Shown: piece by piece, positions 5,967-5,986 of the stretch | Position numbering within the stretch: position 1 is the first letter of the stretch | How the letters are laid out: each line of letters begins with the position of its first letter | Assembly: GCA_013619035.1 (NCBI GenBank) | Contig: JABXKX010000423.1 | Span: 1 to 5,986 of the forward strand | Origin: Peptostreptococcaceae bacterium | GTDB taxonomy: Bacteria; Bacillota_A; Clostridia; Peptostreptococcales; Acidaminobacteraceae | Length of the DNA stretch: 5,986 nucleotides | Direction: 5' to 3' | Notes under the pieces: generated by a model | Databases searched by the model: none | Told to the model about the DNA's origin: nothing | The model's input: only the letters and a program-made list of their open reading frames with translations | Translations under genes and position numbers: made by a program

Positions 5967-5986
5967 GTTGAATTATTCCCTAGTGT

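Overview
This is an AT-rich bacterial window in which every supported gene lies on the minus strand. T-box leader RNAs are typical of Bacillota and their relatives. The leader, strong GGAGG-type ribosome binding sites, TAA as the stop of all four complete genes and low GC point to a low-GC Bacillota lineage (clostridia, Erysipelotrichia or an Acholeplasma-like relative). Tryptophan is read from TGG and no gene needs UGA read as tryptophan, so this is not a Mycoplasma-code organism. I cannot place the genus.

In the direction of transcription (high to low coordinates), the window opens with a candidate -10 element (5961-5966) and a T-box riboswitch leader (about 5945-5686). The leader has a Stem I with a specifier triplet that reads AAC (Asn), the conserved T-box sequence, a mutually exclusive antiterminator and terminator, and a run of U. 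It controls three tightly packed genes: an aspartyl-tRNA synthetase fused in frame to GatC (5665-3581), gatA (3581-2139) and gatB (2146-719). The genes overlap by 1 and 8 bases, and each ribosome binding site lies inside the preceding gene. A 15-bp perfect hairpin with a short U-tract closes the operon.

Together these genes encode the indirect route to Asn-tRNA(Asn). A non-discriminating AspRS would charge tRNA(Asn) with aspartate, and the GatCAB amidotransferase would convert it to asparagine. GatCAB may also convert Glu-tRNA(Gln) to Gln-tRNA(Gln). The Asn specifier fits this, since uncharged tRNA(Asn) would switch on the enzymes that make Asn-tRNA(Asn). The AspRS-GatC fusion would physically tether the synthetase to the amidotransferase.

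Beyond the operon terminator is an independent unit. It has a sigma-70-type promoter, a 14-bp palindrome at the predicted transcription start and a TetR-family repressor (610-32). The first six codons of another gene start 13 bases after the repressor's stop, and that gene is cut by the window edge.

I found no mobile element, CRISPR array, tRNA or rRNA gene. No gene-free stretch over 300 bases is unexplained; the one of that size (5666-5986) is the promoter and T-box leader. The systems here belong to known classes. The points of interest are the fusion, the Asn-sensing leader ahead of an AspRS gene, and the compact autoregulatory layout of the TetR unit. I do not see a wholly undescribed system.
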